Positions 45,987 to 54,925 of a stretch of 64,000 nt of DNA are shown here, in pieces. Every line of letters begins with the position of its first letter. Within the stretch, counting starts at the first letter, position 1. The translations under genes and the position numbers were made by a program. Source of the DNA: Gallionella sp. (GTDB taxonomy: Bacteria > Pseudomonadota > Gammaproteobacteria > Burkholderiales > Gallionellaceae); assembly GCA_028707275.1 (NCBI GenBank), contig JAQTUP010000010.1, positions 43,391-107,390 of the forward strand, in the 5' to 3' direction. The notes under the pieces are model-generated. The model was not told the DNA's origin. It made no database searches and worked only from the letters and a program-made list of their open reading frames with translations.

Positions 45987-47287
45987 TACGTTCTCTCGAA
46001 CACCGCGATGGATTCCACATGCGAGGTTTGCGGAAACATGTTCATCACCCCGGCGGACTTGAGCGTATAGCCGCGCTGCACCAGTTCGGCCGCATCGCGC
46101 GCCAGGGTTGCCGGATTGCAGCTGACATAGACGATCAGCGCAGGCGCAATTTCAGGCGTAATGGATTTCACCAGCTCCATCGCCCCGTCGCGCGGCGGAT
46201 CGATCAGCCACTTGTCGAATTTACCCAGGGCAACAAGCCCCGCCTCATCCATCTCGAACAGATTTCTGGCAGAAAATTCGGTATTTGCCGACAAGTTGTT
46301 ATAGGCGGCATTTTGCTCTGCGCGTTTGACCAGCGCGTCACTGCCTTCTATACCCAACACCTGCGCGCCGCTGCGGGCGATAGGCAGAGTAAAATTGCCC
46401 AGGCCGCAGAAGAAATCCGCGATGCGCTCGCCCTCCTTTGGACGGAGCAGACGCATGGCACGGCTGATCATCACGCGATTGAGTTCGCTGTTCACCTGGG
46501 TAAATTCGCCCGGCGCAAACGGCATGACGACGCCGAATTCCGGCAGGCTGTAGCTCAATGCGGGCGCATCCAGCGGATAAAAAGGCACGATGGTTTCCGG
46601 CCCCTTCGATTGCAGCCAGAACTGGATCTGGTGCAAATCGGCAAAGGCGCGCAACAAAGCCTCGTCCTCGCCTGAGGGCGGCGCCATCACGCGCAGCACC
46701 AGCACATACACATGTTCGCCGACGGCCACTTCGATCTGCGGCAGCTTGTCGCGTATCGACAAGCCTTCGATGAGCTTCGCCAGCGGCTCGATCAATGAGG
46801 CGATCTTCGGCGCCAGAATCTCGCAGTTTTGCATGTCGGCTACAAAACTGCTGCGCTTTTCATGAAAACCTACCAGCATCTTGCTCTTCTTGATCACATA
46901 TTTGGCCGAGATGCGCGCGCGTTCGCGATAGCCCCAGCTCTGGCCGTAGATGGCCGGCAGTATCGTTTCAGGCTTGACGCGACCGATGCGCGCCAGACTG
47001 TCCTCCAGGATGCGCTGCTTCACTGCGACCTGAACGCGCGGTTCCAGATGCTGCATCGAGCAGCCGCCGCAGACACCATAGTGTGCGCATTTTGGCTCAA
47101 CGCGGATCGAGGCCGCGCGATGAAGCTCGGTCATTTGCGCCAACTCGAACGAGGGCTTCTTGCGGTAGGAGGCGTAACTCACCACTTCGCCGGTCAGCGC
47201 GCCCTCGATGAAGATCACCTTGCCGTCCGCATGCGCAATGCCCCGGCCTTCCTGGTCCAGCGATTCTATGGTTACTCTTGCAGTCAT
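45986..47287 (-). CDS. rlmD: 23S rRNA (uracil-5-)-methyltransferase RlmD/RumA
   Basis: 433 residues: N-terminal TRAM domain ([20 protein letters not shown]), [4Fe-4S] cysteines ([16 protein letters not shown] plus one more Cys near QNCEIL), and a Rossmann methyltransferase domain ([22 protein letters not shown]; catalytic Cys in [12 protein letters not shown]). This is the architecture of RlmD, which methylates U1939 in E. coli 23S rRNA; the paralogue RlmC is shorter. Confidence 0.93.
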   Translation of the reverse strand: MTARVTIESLDQEGRGIAHADGKVIFIEGALTGEVVSYASYRKKPSFELAQMTELHRAASIRVEPKCAHYGVCGGCSMQHLEPRVQVAVKQRILEDSLARIGRVKPETILPAIYGQSWGYRERARISAKYVIKKSKMLVGFHEKRSSFVADMQNCEILAPKIASLIEPLAKLIEGLSIRDKLPQIEVAVGEHVYVLVLRVMAPPSGEDEALLRAFADLHQIQFWLQSKGPETIVPFYPLDAPALSYSLPEFGVVMPFAPGEFTQVNSELNRVMISRAMRLLRPKEGERIADFFCGLGNFTLPIARSGAQVLGIEGSDALVKRAEQNAAYNNLSANTEFSARNLFEMDEAGLVALGKFDKWLIDPPRDGAMELVKSITPEIAPALIVYVSCNPATLARDAAELVQRGYTLKSAGVMNMFPQTSHVESIAVFERT

Positions 47288-47315
47288 TTTTGTTCCAGTC
47301 TCAAAGAGGCGCGAT

Positions 47316-47699
47316 TCATCGCGGCCTTAAACAATTTTCAATATAGCTCAGCAATCGCCCTAATGGGGTGCATGCCAGCCCCCATCCGATCAGCGCGCCT
47401 GCGCTGTCCGCCCACATATCCATCACATCGAAGGAGCGATACCCCGTCCAGCCCTGCACATATTCGAGCGCCACGCCCAGTCCGATGATTGCGGTGATGA
47501 CCACCAGCCGACTCCTGGCTGACAGATATATCTGGCAAAGCCAGTACGACAGCGAGGCATAGGCAAAAGCATGTTCCAGCTTGTCGGAATGATCGAACGT
47601 CAGCGGTGTCGGCGGCATGGGCATCAGCGAGAGATACACGATGAGTCCTGCCATCAACCAGCCTGCCGCCAGCCAGACGCGATGATATTTCAGCGTCAT
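47316..47699 (-). CDS. VanZ-like family membrane protein
   Basis: 127 residues with four hydrophobic segments and the VanZ-family pattern ([20 protein letters not shown] followed by [33 protein letters not shown]). Small inner-membrane protein of unknown biochemical role. The start overlaps the stop of the upstream exonuclease gene by 4 bp. Confidence 0.85.
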   Translation of the reverse strand: MTLKYHRVWLAAGWLMAGLIVYLSLMPMPPTPLTFDHSDKLEHAFAYASLSYWLCQIYLSARSRLVVITAIIGLGVALEYVQGWTGYRSFDVMDMWADSAGALIGWGLACTPLGRLLSYIENCLRPR

Positions 47700-48463
47700 G
47701 CCCAGGCTGCCAGAAATTCCTGCCAGTGCGGCTTGTTGAGACGCGCCAGCTCGCCGCGCACCAACTCACATTCCGCAGCATATGCCTCCTGACTCAACAC
47801 CCCGCGCATCATCTGGAAACGCGTATAGACCAGATAGGTATTCACCACATCGGTTTCGCAGTAATTGCGAATTTCAGGCAAGCGCCCCTGCTGATACGCC
47901 GCCCACACCTGGCTGCCGTCCATGCCCAGCTTGCCGGGAAAACCCGTCAGTTTCGCCAGATCGTCCAGCGGCGCGTTGGCGCGCCCCGTGTACATGGCCA
48001 GCAAATCCATCAGGTCGATATGCCGCAGGTGGTAACGATTGATGTAGTTATTCCACTTGAATTCGTGATCCTCCATATCCCAGTAGCGCGCGCACCGCAC
48101 ACCGTGGATCAGCCCGCGATAATGCAGCACGGGCAGATCGAAGCCTCCCCCGTTCCACGACACCAGCTGAGGCGTGTATTTTTCGATGCCATCAAAAAAA
48201 CGCTGGATCAGGCGGCCTTCGTCCTCGTCAGGCTCGCCCAGCGACCAGACCTTGATGCGCTCGCCTTCGCGCAATACACAGGAAATCGCCACCACGCGCT
48301 GCAAATGATGGGGCATGAAATCACTGCCGGTGAGCTGGCGCCGCTGCTGATACGCCATCTCTGCGACTTCCGCATCATCCACGCTCGAATCGAGCCCGTG
48401 CAGGACGCGCAGCCCCTTAATGTCGGGCACCGTTTCGATGTCAAAAACCAGAGTCGGAGTCAT
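47696..48463 (-). CDS. DnaQ/PolB-fold 3'-5' exonuclease
   Basis: 255 residues. The exonuclease motifs are visible: I (LVFDIETVPDI, metal-binding Asp and Glu), II (LVSWNGGGFDLPVL) and III (YCETDVVNTYLVYTRF). The length and GGGFDLPVL pattern fit the predicted 3'-5' exonuclease family related to polymerase B proofreading domains. The start at 48463 places motif I at residue 6; the longer frame adds unrelated residues. Substrate not known. Confidence 0.85.
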   Translation of the reverse strand: MTPTLVFDIETVPDIKGLRVLHGLDSSVDDAEVAEMAYQQRRQLTGSDFMPHHLQRVVAISCVLREGERIKVWSLGEPDEDEGRLIQRFFDGIEKYTPQLVSWNGGGFDLPVLHYRGLIHGVRCARYWDMEDHEFKWNNYINRYHLRHIDLMDLLAMYTGRANAPLDDLAKLTGFPGKLGMDGSQVWAAYQQGRLPEIRNYCETDVVNTYLVYTRFQMMRGVLSQEAYAAECELVRGELARLNKPHWQEFLAAWA

Positions 48464-48554
48464 GTCGCTTAATTTTTCTGAAAAATACAAGACGCGCATG
48501 ATACCCGAGAGCACCTCTGTTCAGCAAAAAAAGCCCTTGCAGTTTAATGAGTCA

Positions 48555-48623
48555 CTGATGTTACGCAGTAACATCGACTGCTCTCCAAAACATTCACTCA
48601 ACTTCGCCGAGGGGCAGACAGGC
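48555..48623 (+). repeat. Palindrome-family repeat, partial copy
   Basis: Arms TGATGTTAC / GTAACATC around GCA (48556-48574), followed after a gap by TCAACTTCGCCG and a G-rich end, as in the long copies at 32 and 33 kb. It lies between two divergent genes. Confidence 0.6.
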
Positions 48624-48721
48624 ATGGATAAAATGAAGTTTCAGGGTTAAAATCCACCCCATCTTGCCTGGATGGAATATCCGGGCAGAAGTTTCCGAAA
48701 GACATTAACCGTTCCGGGCAG

Positions 48722-51361
48722 ATGAAGAAAAATACGAACCGGATACTCACTCGCCAACTGCTCGAACTCGGACTGGATGAGCGGCATCCCCCGGATGCTG
48801 CAAGCTGGTCGAAATTACTGGGGGTCATCAATCAGACCTACCACGATTTAGAACGGGATCATCACACGCAGGAACGCCCGCCGACGGCCTCCTCAGAAGA
48901 GAGGCGCGCCCTGAACCTGCGTCAAAATTTTTCCTGTGAAGCGCGTCTGCGCACCTTGTTCGTGGCAATACAGGATCTGGTCTGGCTCAAGGATCCGGAG
49001 GGAGTTTATCTTGCCTGTAATCCGATATTCGAACGATTTTTCGGCGCGACAGAGGCTCAGATTACAGGTAAAACAGACTACGATTTTTTGGACAAGGATC
49101 TTGCCGATGACTGTCGAAAACATGACCGCATAGCCATATCCGGCGGGAGTCCAATCTATCACGAAAAAAGCATCACCTTCGCCGACGACGGGCACACGGC
49201 CTTTATGGAAATCGTCAAGACACCGATGTACGATGCGTCAGGACAGCTGATCGGCGTCGCAGGTGTTGCCCGCGACATCACTGAACGCAAGAAAATTCTG
49301 GAAAAATTAAGCCTGCGCGAATCCTATCTGACCGCCATTATCGAAAATCAGGACGGCATGGTCTGGCTCAAGGACAAAAGCGGCCGGTATCTTGCGGTCA
49401 ACCAGAGATATCTTGAAGTATGCGGCAAAAATATCCAGCAAGTTATCGGCAAAACAGACGAGGATTTGTGGCCGCTGGCCATCGCCGAAAAATATCAGGC
49501 CGACGACGCCCGCGTTCTCATGACGGCCAGGTCGGTTGTGACGGAAGAATCCGGCCTGGATAACGGGGAATTGCGCTGGTACGAAACATTCAAACACCCT
49601 GTTCTCAACGAGCGTGGCGAGGTTGTGGCCACGACGGGCGCATCCCACGATATTACCGAACGCCGACAGGCAGAGGATGACTTGCGTATTTCCGCTATCA
49701 CCTTTGAGACCCATGAGGCGATCATGATCACGGATGAGCGCGCCAATATCATCCGCGTCAATCAGGCCTTCACGGAAATCACCGGCTACACCGCCGAAGA
49801 GGTATTGGGGAAAAATCCGCGCATCATGAGTTCAGGCCGACAAGATAAGGCTTTTTATGCCGAAATGTGGCAACAGCTGCTCCGTGATGGCGCCTGGTCG
49901 GGAGAAGTGCTGGATAAACGCAAGAACGGGCAGATTTATCCGAAGTGGCTGAATATTACGGCCGTCAAAAATGAGCAGCATGAAATCACGCGATATGTGG
50001 CGATCTTCAGCGACATCACCGCGCGCAAGCAGACCGAGGAAGAAATCCGTAACCTGGCGTTTTATGATGCGCTGACCAGGCTGCCTAACCGTCGTTTGTT
50101 TATGGAACGTTTCCGCGCCGCCCTGCCTGTCTCGGCACGCAACAACACCTACGGCGCCGTGCTCTTCATTGATATGGACCGCTTTAAAATCCTCAACGAC
50201 ACGCTGGGGCATAACTACGGTGATCTGATGTTGATCGAAGTCGCGGTCAGGATCAAATCCTGCGTGCGCAAAATGGACACGGTAGCAAGATTGGGCGGGG
50301 ACGAGTTCGTAGTGCTGATTGAGGAGATCAACACCGATGAGGACGAGGCTACGCGCAAAGTCGGGATTGTTGCAGAAAAAATTCGCGGCGCATTGGCACA
50401 CCCGTACAATCTGACCGGGTGCGAACACCACAGCTCGCCCAGCATCGGCATCAGCCTGTATCGCGGGAGCGCCGAGACGATAGACGAGTTGATCAAAAAG
50501 GCTGATATAGCGATGTATCAGGCCAAGAATTCCGGACGCAATGCGGTGCGTTTTTTTAATCCTGTTATGCAGGTTAATGCGGCAGAGCATGCCGCTATAA
50601 GATGCGATTTGCACCACGCAATTGCCCGGCGGGAGTTGCATCTGCATTACCAGATACAGGTTGACGACAATCATCGTCCCCTGGGGGCTGAGGCGCTGTT
50701 GCGCTGGATGCATCCACAGCGAGGTTTGCTCATGCCGACTCAATTCCTTCCGATTGCCGAAGAAGGAACGCTGATTCTCGATATTGACAAGTGGGTGCTG
50801 AAATCAGCCTGTCGGCAACTTGCCTTGTGGCACCTGAATATACGAACACAAAATGTAAGGGTGTCCGTCAATATCAGTGCCAAACAATTTGCGCAGCCGG
50901 ATTTCGTGAGCAAGGTAGCCGGGATTATAAGTCAGCATCAGTTCAACCCTGAGTGCCTGGAGCTGGAATTAACCGGGAGCATGGCGATCAACGATTTTGC
51001 CGACATGGTGAAAAAAATGCACGCATTAAAGAATCTCGGCATCCGCCTGGCAATGGACGACTTCGGCAACGGGTATTCCTCTTTGTCCAATCTAAAACAA
51101 CTCCCGCTGGATCAAATCAAGATAGGCCAGGAGTTCATTCAGGGGATTACCCGGGATGGGAACGATGCCCTGCTGGTAGACGCCATTATCAGCCTGGCGA
51201 ACAGTTTTTACCTGAATGTGATTGCCGAAGGGGTGGAAACCGATGCCCAGCTGACATTTCTGAAGCATTGCGATTGCATAGCCTATCAAGGTTATCTGTT
51301 CGGCATGCCCGTCCCGCTGCCTGACTTCGAAGTCTTGTTGCACGCCGCCCACGGCAAATGA
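48722..51361 (+). CDS. PAS-PAS-PAS-GGDEF-EAL cyclic-di-GMP signalling protein
   Basis: 879 residues. Three PAS domains (about 75-190, 200-315, 325-440; DITERK or DITARK ends), a GGDEF domain (about 445-610, RLGGDEFVVLIEE) and an EAL domain (about 625-875, GAEALLRW, DDFGNGYSSL, IAEGVET). No membrane segment, so cytosolic. Both catalytic signatures are complete, so it may make and break c-di-GMP. The first PAS resembles that of the left-edge protein (GKTDYDF). Its neighbours do not suggest a stimulus. Confidence 0.92.
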   Translation: MKKNTNRILTRQLLELGLDERHPPDAASWSKLLGVINQTYHDLERDHHTQERPPTASSEERRALNLRQNFSCEARLRTLFVAIQDLVWLKDPEGVYLACNPIFERFFGATEAQITGKTDYDFLDKDLADDCRKHDRIAISGGSPIYHEKSITFADDGHTAFMEIVKTPMYDASGQLIGVAGVARDITERKKILEKLSLRESYLTAIIENQDGMVWLKDKSGRYLAVNQRYLEVCGKNIQQVIGKTDEDLWPLAIAEKYQADDARVLMTARSVVTEESGLDNGELRWYETFKHPVLNERGEVVATTGASHDITERRQAEDDLRISAITFETHEAIMITDERANIIRVNQAFTEITGYTAEEVLGKNPRIMSSGRQDKAFYAEMWQQLLRDGAWSGEVLDKRKNGQIYPKWLNITAVKNEQHEITRYVAIFSDITARKQTEEEIRNLAFYDALTRLPNRRLFMERFRAALPVSARNNTYGAVLFIDMDRFKILNDTLGHNYGDLMLIEVAVRIKSCVRKMDTVARLGGDEFVVLIEEINTDEDEATRKVGIVAEKIRGALAHPYNLTGCEHHSSPSIGISLYRGSAETIDELIKKADIAMYQAKNSGRNAVRFFNPVMQVNAAEHAAIRCDLHHAIARRELHLHYQIQVDDNHRPLGAEALLRWMHPQRGLLMPTQFLPIAEEGTLILDIDKWVLKSACRQLALWHLNIRTQNVRVSVNISAKQFAQPDFVSKVAGIISQHQFNPECLELELTGSMAINDFADMVKKMHALKNLGIRLAMDDFGNGYSSLSNLKQLPLDQIKIGQEFIQGITRDGNDALLVDAIISLANSFYLNVIAEGVETDAQLTFLKHCDCIAYQGYLFGMPVPLPDFEVLLHAAHGK

Positions 51362-51395
51362 CGCGACCCGCTACCAACGAGTCACGTCTGCCGCC

Positions 51396-51812
51396 TTACT
51401 TTTGCATCCAGCCGCCGTTGCTTTGCACCCACCAGCCGGGCTGCGCGCGTTGTATCCAGCGCTGGCCGAAGGTGCTGCGGATTTCCGCCTGCCATTCCGG
51501 ATGCGCGTTGGCATTGGCGATCTCCGCATATAACGCGCCCCTGTCCTGATTTTCAGCCGCCACCAGCGCATTCACCGACTGACGGGCCGCCATGGGTACG
51601 GCTGAGGCATCACGCAGAGCGATCATGCCATCTGCCGTCAGCCCTACCGCGCCACTGGCATAGTAAGCCGAGAGTTGCGCATGGCGTGCCTGCATACTGG
51701 ACTTGATCGCGTTCACCCCCGGGGTGTTGACTTCAAGGTCGGCTGCCGCCATCACGTTCAGGGAGACGGTAAGGGTCAGCATGGCGGTCGTATATCTGAG
51801 CAGCTTTTTCAT
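51396..51812 (-). CDS. ydbL: YdbL-family periplasmic protein (DUF1318)
   Basis: 138 residues with a Sec signal (MKKLLRYTTAMLTLTVSLNVMAAADL) and the DUF1318 pattern (INAIKSSMQARHAQL-like helix, VGLTADGMIALRD, AENQDRGALYAEIANANAHP). Third gene of the ydbH-ynbE-ydbL set. In E. coli, YdbH and YnbE form a bridge for phospholipid transport to the outer membrane, with YdbL as a chaperone-like helper. Its start overlaps the ynbE stop (ATGA). Confidence 0.85.
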   Translation of the reverse strand: MKKLLRYTTAMLTLTVSLNVMAAADLEVNTPGVNAIKSSMQARHAQLSAYYASGAVGLTADGMIALRDASAVPMAARQSVNALVAAENQDRGALYAEIANANAHPEWQAEIRSTFGQRWIQRAQPGWWVQSNGGWMQK

Positions 51813-51985
51813 TTTGTCTCCTTCACGGTGGCAGGCTTATCGGACTGTTGCATTTGCCAGACTTCCTCGATGATTTTGTCGGCCGCCTTTTCGGCCGCCG
51901 CCGCCGGGAAGTAGATGTTGATCGTCACGCAGGCGCTCAATGCCAGCGCTGCCAGGGGTAGTGCAATCCAGAATTTTTTCATCAT
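51809..51985 (-). CDS. ynbE: YnbE-family small lipoprotein
   Basis: 58 residues: signal and lipobox MMKKFWIALPLAALALSAC, then VTINIYFPAAAAEKAADKII, the conserved YnbE body. GAGGAG lies before two adjacent ATGs (51985 and 51982). It sits between ydbH and ydbL. The outer-membrane lipoprotein is thought to extend the YdbH beta groove so that lipids can pass the periplasm. Confidence 0.85.
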   Translation of the reverse strand: MMKKFWIALPLAALALSACVTINIYFPAAAAEKAADKIIEEVWQMQQSDKPATVKETK

Positions 51986-52007
51986 CACTCCTCAGTGAAC
52001 CAACTGA

Positions 52008-52095
52008 TTGATGTTACGCAGTAACATCAATCGTGTATATAAATCAACTTCGCCGAAGGCCGACGCCCCCGCCTGCCGCAGGCAGGGCTTGCCTC
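52008..52095 (+). repeat. Palindrome-family repeat, partial copy
   Basis: Arms TGATGTTAC / GTAACATCA around GCA at 52009-52029, followed by AAATCAACTTCGCCG and GCCTGCCGCAGGCAGG, as in the long copies. It separates ynbE from ydbH. Confidence 0.65.
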
Positions 52096-52100
52096 ATCCG

Positions 52101-54131
52101 CTATTGAACAACCGGCTTGGCGTTACCCTGCGTCACGCGTTTTAAGCGCTGCGTCAATTCGACCCATGAGACCGAGCGATTGTAGCCCATCACGGTGATC
52201 GCGGGTATGCCCCCTCCCCTGACAATCTCATACATGCCGCTCCCATGCCCATCGGTGCCTTCGATGCCACCCATCTGACAGATGCCATTGCGCATGATAC
52301 AACTCCAGCCTATGCTGTCGTAACCAAAATTCTCAAAAAAACCCAGAAAGCTGCGCTGTATCGCAGCGGCCGCCCCCGAGCCGCCCAGAGACGAAATATT
52401 CTGCACCGCCTTCTGACTGATCTTTTTCGGGTACCGTCCGGCGCTGCTGTACAAGCGCGCCTCAAAACTTAACGGCTGCCAGTCCTGTAATTGCAGCTTC
52501 TTCACATCCGCATCCAGCCGCCCCTGCATGTTGCCAAAAGAAAAAGTGCGGGTGAGCAAATCCAGATCCAGATTGCGCATCGCCAGATTGCCGGACAGGC
52601 GCGGCGCACGCCCGAACGCGTCATTTAATTCGAGTCCGGTGGCGACCACCGTACCATCGAACACATTGAACAACAGCGCCCCCTCCACCTTGATGGCGTG
52701 GCCATCGTAACTCACCTTCGGGATGCGCGCCGCCAGCGTGCCCAGCATCACGGGCCACCCCGCAGTCTGGCTGATTTTATCCATGGAGACCGGCAACAAG
52801 GAGGCTGAAAAAGCCCAGTGCCAGGCAGGAGTGCAACCGTCGCAAGGGGGCGGCAGCGGAGCCCTTTGCAGATGGAAATCCTGCAAGTTGAGGCTGCCGT
52901 CCAGAATCTGCAATGAGGCTTGTGGCACTTCAAACTTCAGCCCGTCCATTTTCACCCGCCACTGCCCGGCGCCTATGGGCGCGCCCAGCAGCGCGCCTCC
53001 GGCAAAGTCGATGACGGCCACACTCGCCGCATCCAGTCGCCAGTCTATATCGCTGTTCACGCCCAGCAGAGCATAACGATGCGATGCGTCCGAAATGCCC
53101 GCCTCATGCAGATTCAGGCGCAACGATTGCAGCTCGCCCCGGCGATAGTAGGCCGCCACATCGGCGTGACCATACAGCGCCGCGTCACTCAGCGAGCCCT
53201 TTTCAAGATAAGGCTGGGCATAGGTCGAAAACAAGGCGGCAAGATCGAGCCCGCTGCCGCGCAGCGACCCCTCCTGCAAACTGGCAGGCGGCACATTCCA
53301 GAGGCCGGTCAGTTGCACCTGCCCCGCCCCGGGCAACTGCACGAGTGCCTGTTTGATGTTGATGACACGACCATCGAAGCTGCCCGAACCGCTCAATGCA
53401 TGACCGCCTGTCAGGTACAGAGGCTGCCAGAACAGCTCTCCCGATTGCCAGACGACGTTCCCCTGCCAATTCCACACGAAACCCGTGCGTTTGGCTGTGA
53501 AGCTGACCTTGCCGCCCAGTTTTTCTGCCGCATGCAAGCCGTCTGCATTGCTGAAACCTGTCTGTACCAGTTGCAGATCGACACCCGCGCCCTGCATACC
53601 GGATGCGTCGCCACTCAAGCGTAACACGCCGGTTAAGGCGCCCTGACTGATTTGCGGCATTTTTGTCGGCAGCAAAAAGCTCAGACGCCGGACCTGTGCC
53701 TGGCGTAGCTGTACAGCAAGCTGCCATGCAGATTCAGCCAACTGCCCCGACACCTGCCACGATTCCCCGCCTGGCGCCAGCAGCGATGCTTGCAACTGCC
53801 GGGTGGCAAACCCGTAGGAAAATTCCAGACGGGCGTCAGGGATCGCATCCAGTCGCCCCTGTCGGCAGGCCAGCTGAGACGGCGAGAGCGTGAACCGGGC
53901 GCAACGCACCCGCACGCGGCGAAACTCGCGCTGATCGACGTTTAATTTTGCAATATTCAATTCTGCCGAACCATCCGTGGGTAAGGCCAGCCGGATGCCG
54001 CTCGCCCTGAAGGCTGGCGATGCAATATCGCCGATGGTCAGCGTCAATTCGCTGCCCCGGGCCGCGAAACATATGAGCAGCATGCCGAACAGGATCAGTG
54101 CTTCCCTGCAAATCCGGGTCAAATACCGCAT
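52101..54131 (-). CDS. ydbH: YdbH-family (AsmA/TamB-like) intermembrane lipid transport protein
   Basis: 676 residues with an N-terminal anchor (EALILFGMLLICFAARG) and a long repetitive beta-strand body. The C-terminal part (LDLLTRTFSFGNMQGRLDAD and ISSLGGSGAAAAIQRSFLGF) is the YdbH signature. YdbH proteins are shorter members of the repeating-beta-groove group with TamB and YhdP, and carry phospholipids from the inner to the outer membrane. ynbE and ydbL follow downstream, about 115 bp away because of an inserted repeat. Confidence 0.88.
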   Translation of the reverse strand: MRYLTRICREALILFGMLLICFAARGSELTLTIGDIASPAFRASGIRLALPTDGSAELNIAKLNVDQREFRRVRVRCARFTLSPSQLACRQGRLDAIPDARLEFSYGFATRQLQASLLAPGGESWQVSGQLAESAWQLAVQLRQAQVRRLSFLLPTKMPQISQGALTGVLRLSGDASGMQGAGVDLQLVQTGFSNADGLHAAEKLGGKVSFTAKRTGFVWNWQGNVVWQSGELFWQPLYLTGGHALSGSGSFDGRVINIKQALVQLPGAGQVQLTGLWNVPPASLQEGSLRGSGLDLAALFSTYAQPYLEKGSLSDAALYGHADVAAYYRRGELQSLRLNLHEAGISDASHRYALLGVNSDIDWRLDAASVAVIDFAGGALLGAPIGAGQWRVKMDGLKFEVPQASLQILDGSLNLQDFHLQRAPLPPPCDGCTPAWHWAFSASLLPVSMDKISQTAGWPVMLGTLAARIPKVSYDGHAIKVEGALLFNVFDGTVVATGLELNDAFGRAPRLSGNLAMRNLDLDLLTRTFSFGNMQGRLDADVKKLQLQDWQPLSFEARLYSSAGRYPKKISQKAVQNISSLGGSGAAAAIQRSFLGFFENFGYDSIGWSCIMRNGICQMGGIEGTDGHGSGMYEIVRGGGIPAITVMGYNRSVSWVELTQRLKRVTQGNAKPVVQ

Positions 54132-54178
54132 GAGGTGCCAGTTGATAGTATGGATGAGGGATTGTACAAGAGAAGGGA

Positions 54179-54222
54179 AAGTGGGAAGTGGAAAGTGGAA
54201 AGTGGAAAGTGGAAAGTGGAAG
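54179..54222. repeat. Tandem heptamer repeat (GGAAAGT)n
   Basis: Five to six nearly perfect copies of GGAAAGT lie between the ydbH start and the sodB terminator. Non-coding. Confidence 0.8.
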
Positions 54223-54225
54223 CGT

Positions 54226-54258
54226 AAAAAAACCCGGCGTTGTTCACCGGGTTTTTTT
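54226..54258 (-). terminator. Intrinsic terminator of sodB
   Basis: A stem AAAAAACCCGG / CCGGGTTTTTT with a short loop and a long T run on the reading strand follows the sodB stop by about 16 bp. Confidence 0.85.
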
Positions 54259-54274
54259 TACAGTCAACGGCGCC

Positions 54275-54859
54275 TTAAGCGTAGTTTTTCGCGACAAAGT
54301 CCCAGTCAACCAGGTTGTTCAGGTAGGTTTCAACGAACTTGGCGCGCAGGTTGTGGTAGTCGATATAGTAGGCGTGTTCCCACACGTCCACGCACAGCAA
54401 GGCGGTGTCGGCTGTGGTCAGCGGCGTACCGGCAGCGCCCATGTTGACAATATCCACCGATCCGTCAGCCTTCCTGACCAGCCATGTCCAGCCTGAGCCG
54501 AAGTTGCCGACGGCGGAAGTCTGAAAGGCTTTCTTGAATTCTTCAAAGCTACCCCATTTTGCATTGATCGCGTCAGCCAGAGCGCCGACCGGTGCGCCGC
54601 CGCCCGCCGGCTTCATGCAAGTCCAGAAGAAGCTGTGGTTCCACACCTGGGCCGCATTGTTGTAGATGCCGCCCGCAGGGGCTTTCTTGATGATCGCTTC
54701 CAGATCCAGCGCCTCGAATTCAGTACCCTTGATCAGGTTGTTCAGGTTAGTCACATAAGCCTGGTGATGCTTGGCATAGTGGTATTCAAACGTTTCCTGG
54801 GACATGTGTGGTTGCAGGGCGTCCATCGCGTAAGGCAGAGCTGGCAGGGTATGTTCCAT
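54275..54859 (-). CDS. sodB: Superoxide dismutase, Fe type
   Basis: 194 residues, the usual length. Metal ligands are visible in FEYHYAKHHQAYV (His), QVWNHSFFW (His) and DVWEHAYYIDY (Asp and His). The AAQVWNHSFFW and GGAPVGALADAI patterns fit the iron rather than the manganese group. Cytosolic, no signal peptide. GGAAAAAA precedes the ATG, and its own terminator follows. Confidence 0.95.
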   Translation of the reverse strand: MEHTLPALPYAMDALQPHMSQETFEYHYAKHHQAYVTNLNNLIKGTEFEALDLEAIIKKAPAGGIYNNAAQVWNHSFFWTCMKPAGGGAPVGALADAINAKWGSFEEFKKAFQTSAVGNFGSGWTWLVRKADGSVDIVNMGAAGTPLTTADTALLCVDVWEHAYYIDYHNLRAKFVETYLNNLVDWDFVAKNYA

Positions 54860-54925
54860 GTTTTTTCCTTTCGTTAAATTACAAGATGAGATTTTTGGAT
54901 GCGAAATAATACCACAGCTTTTTAG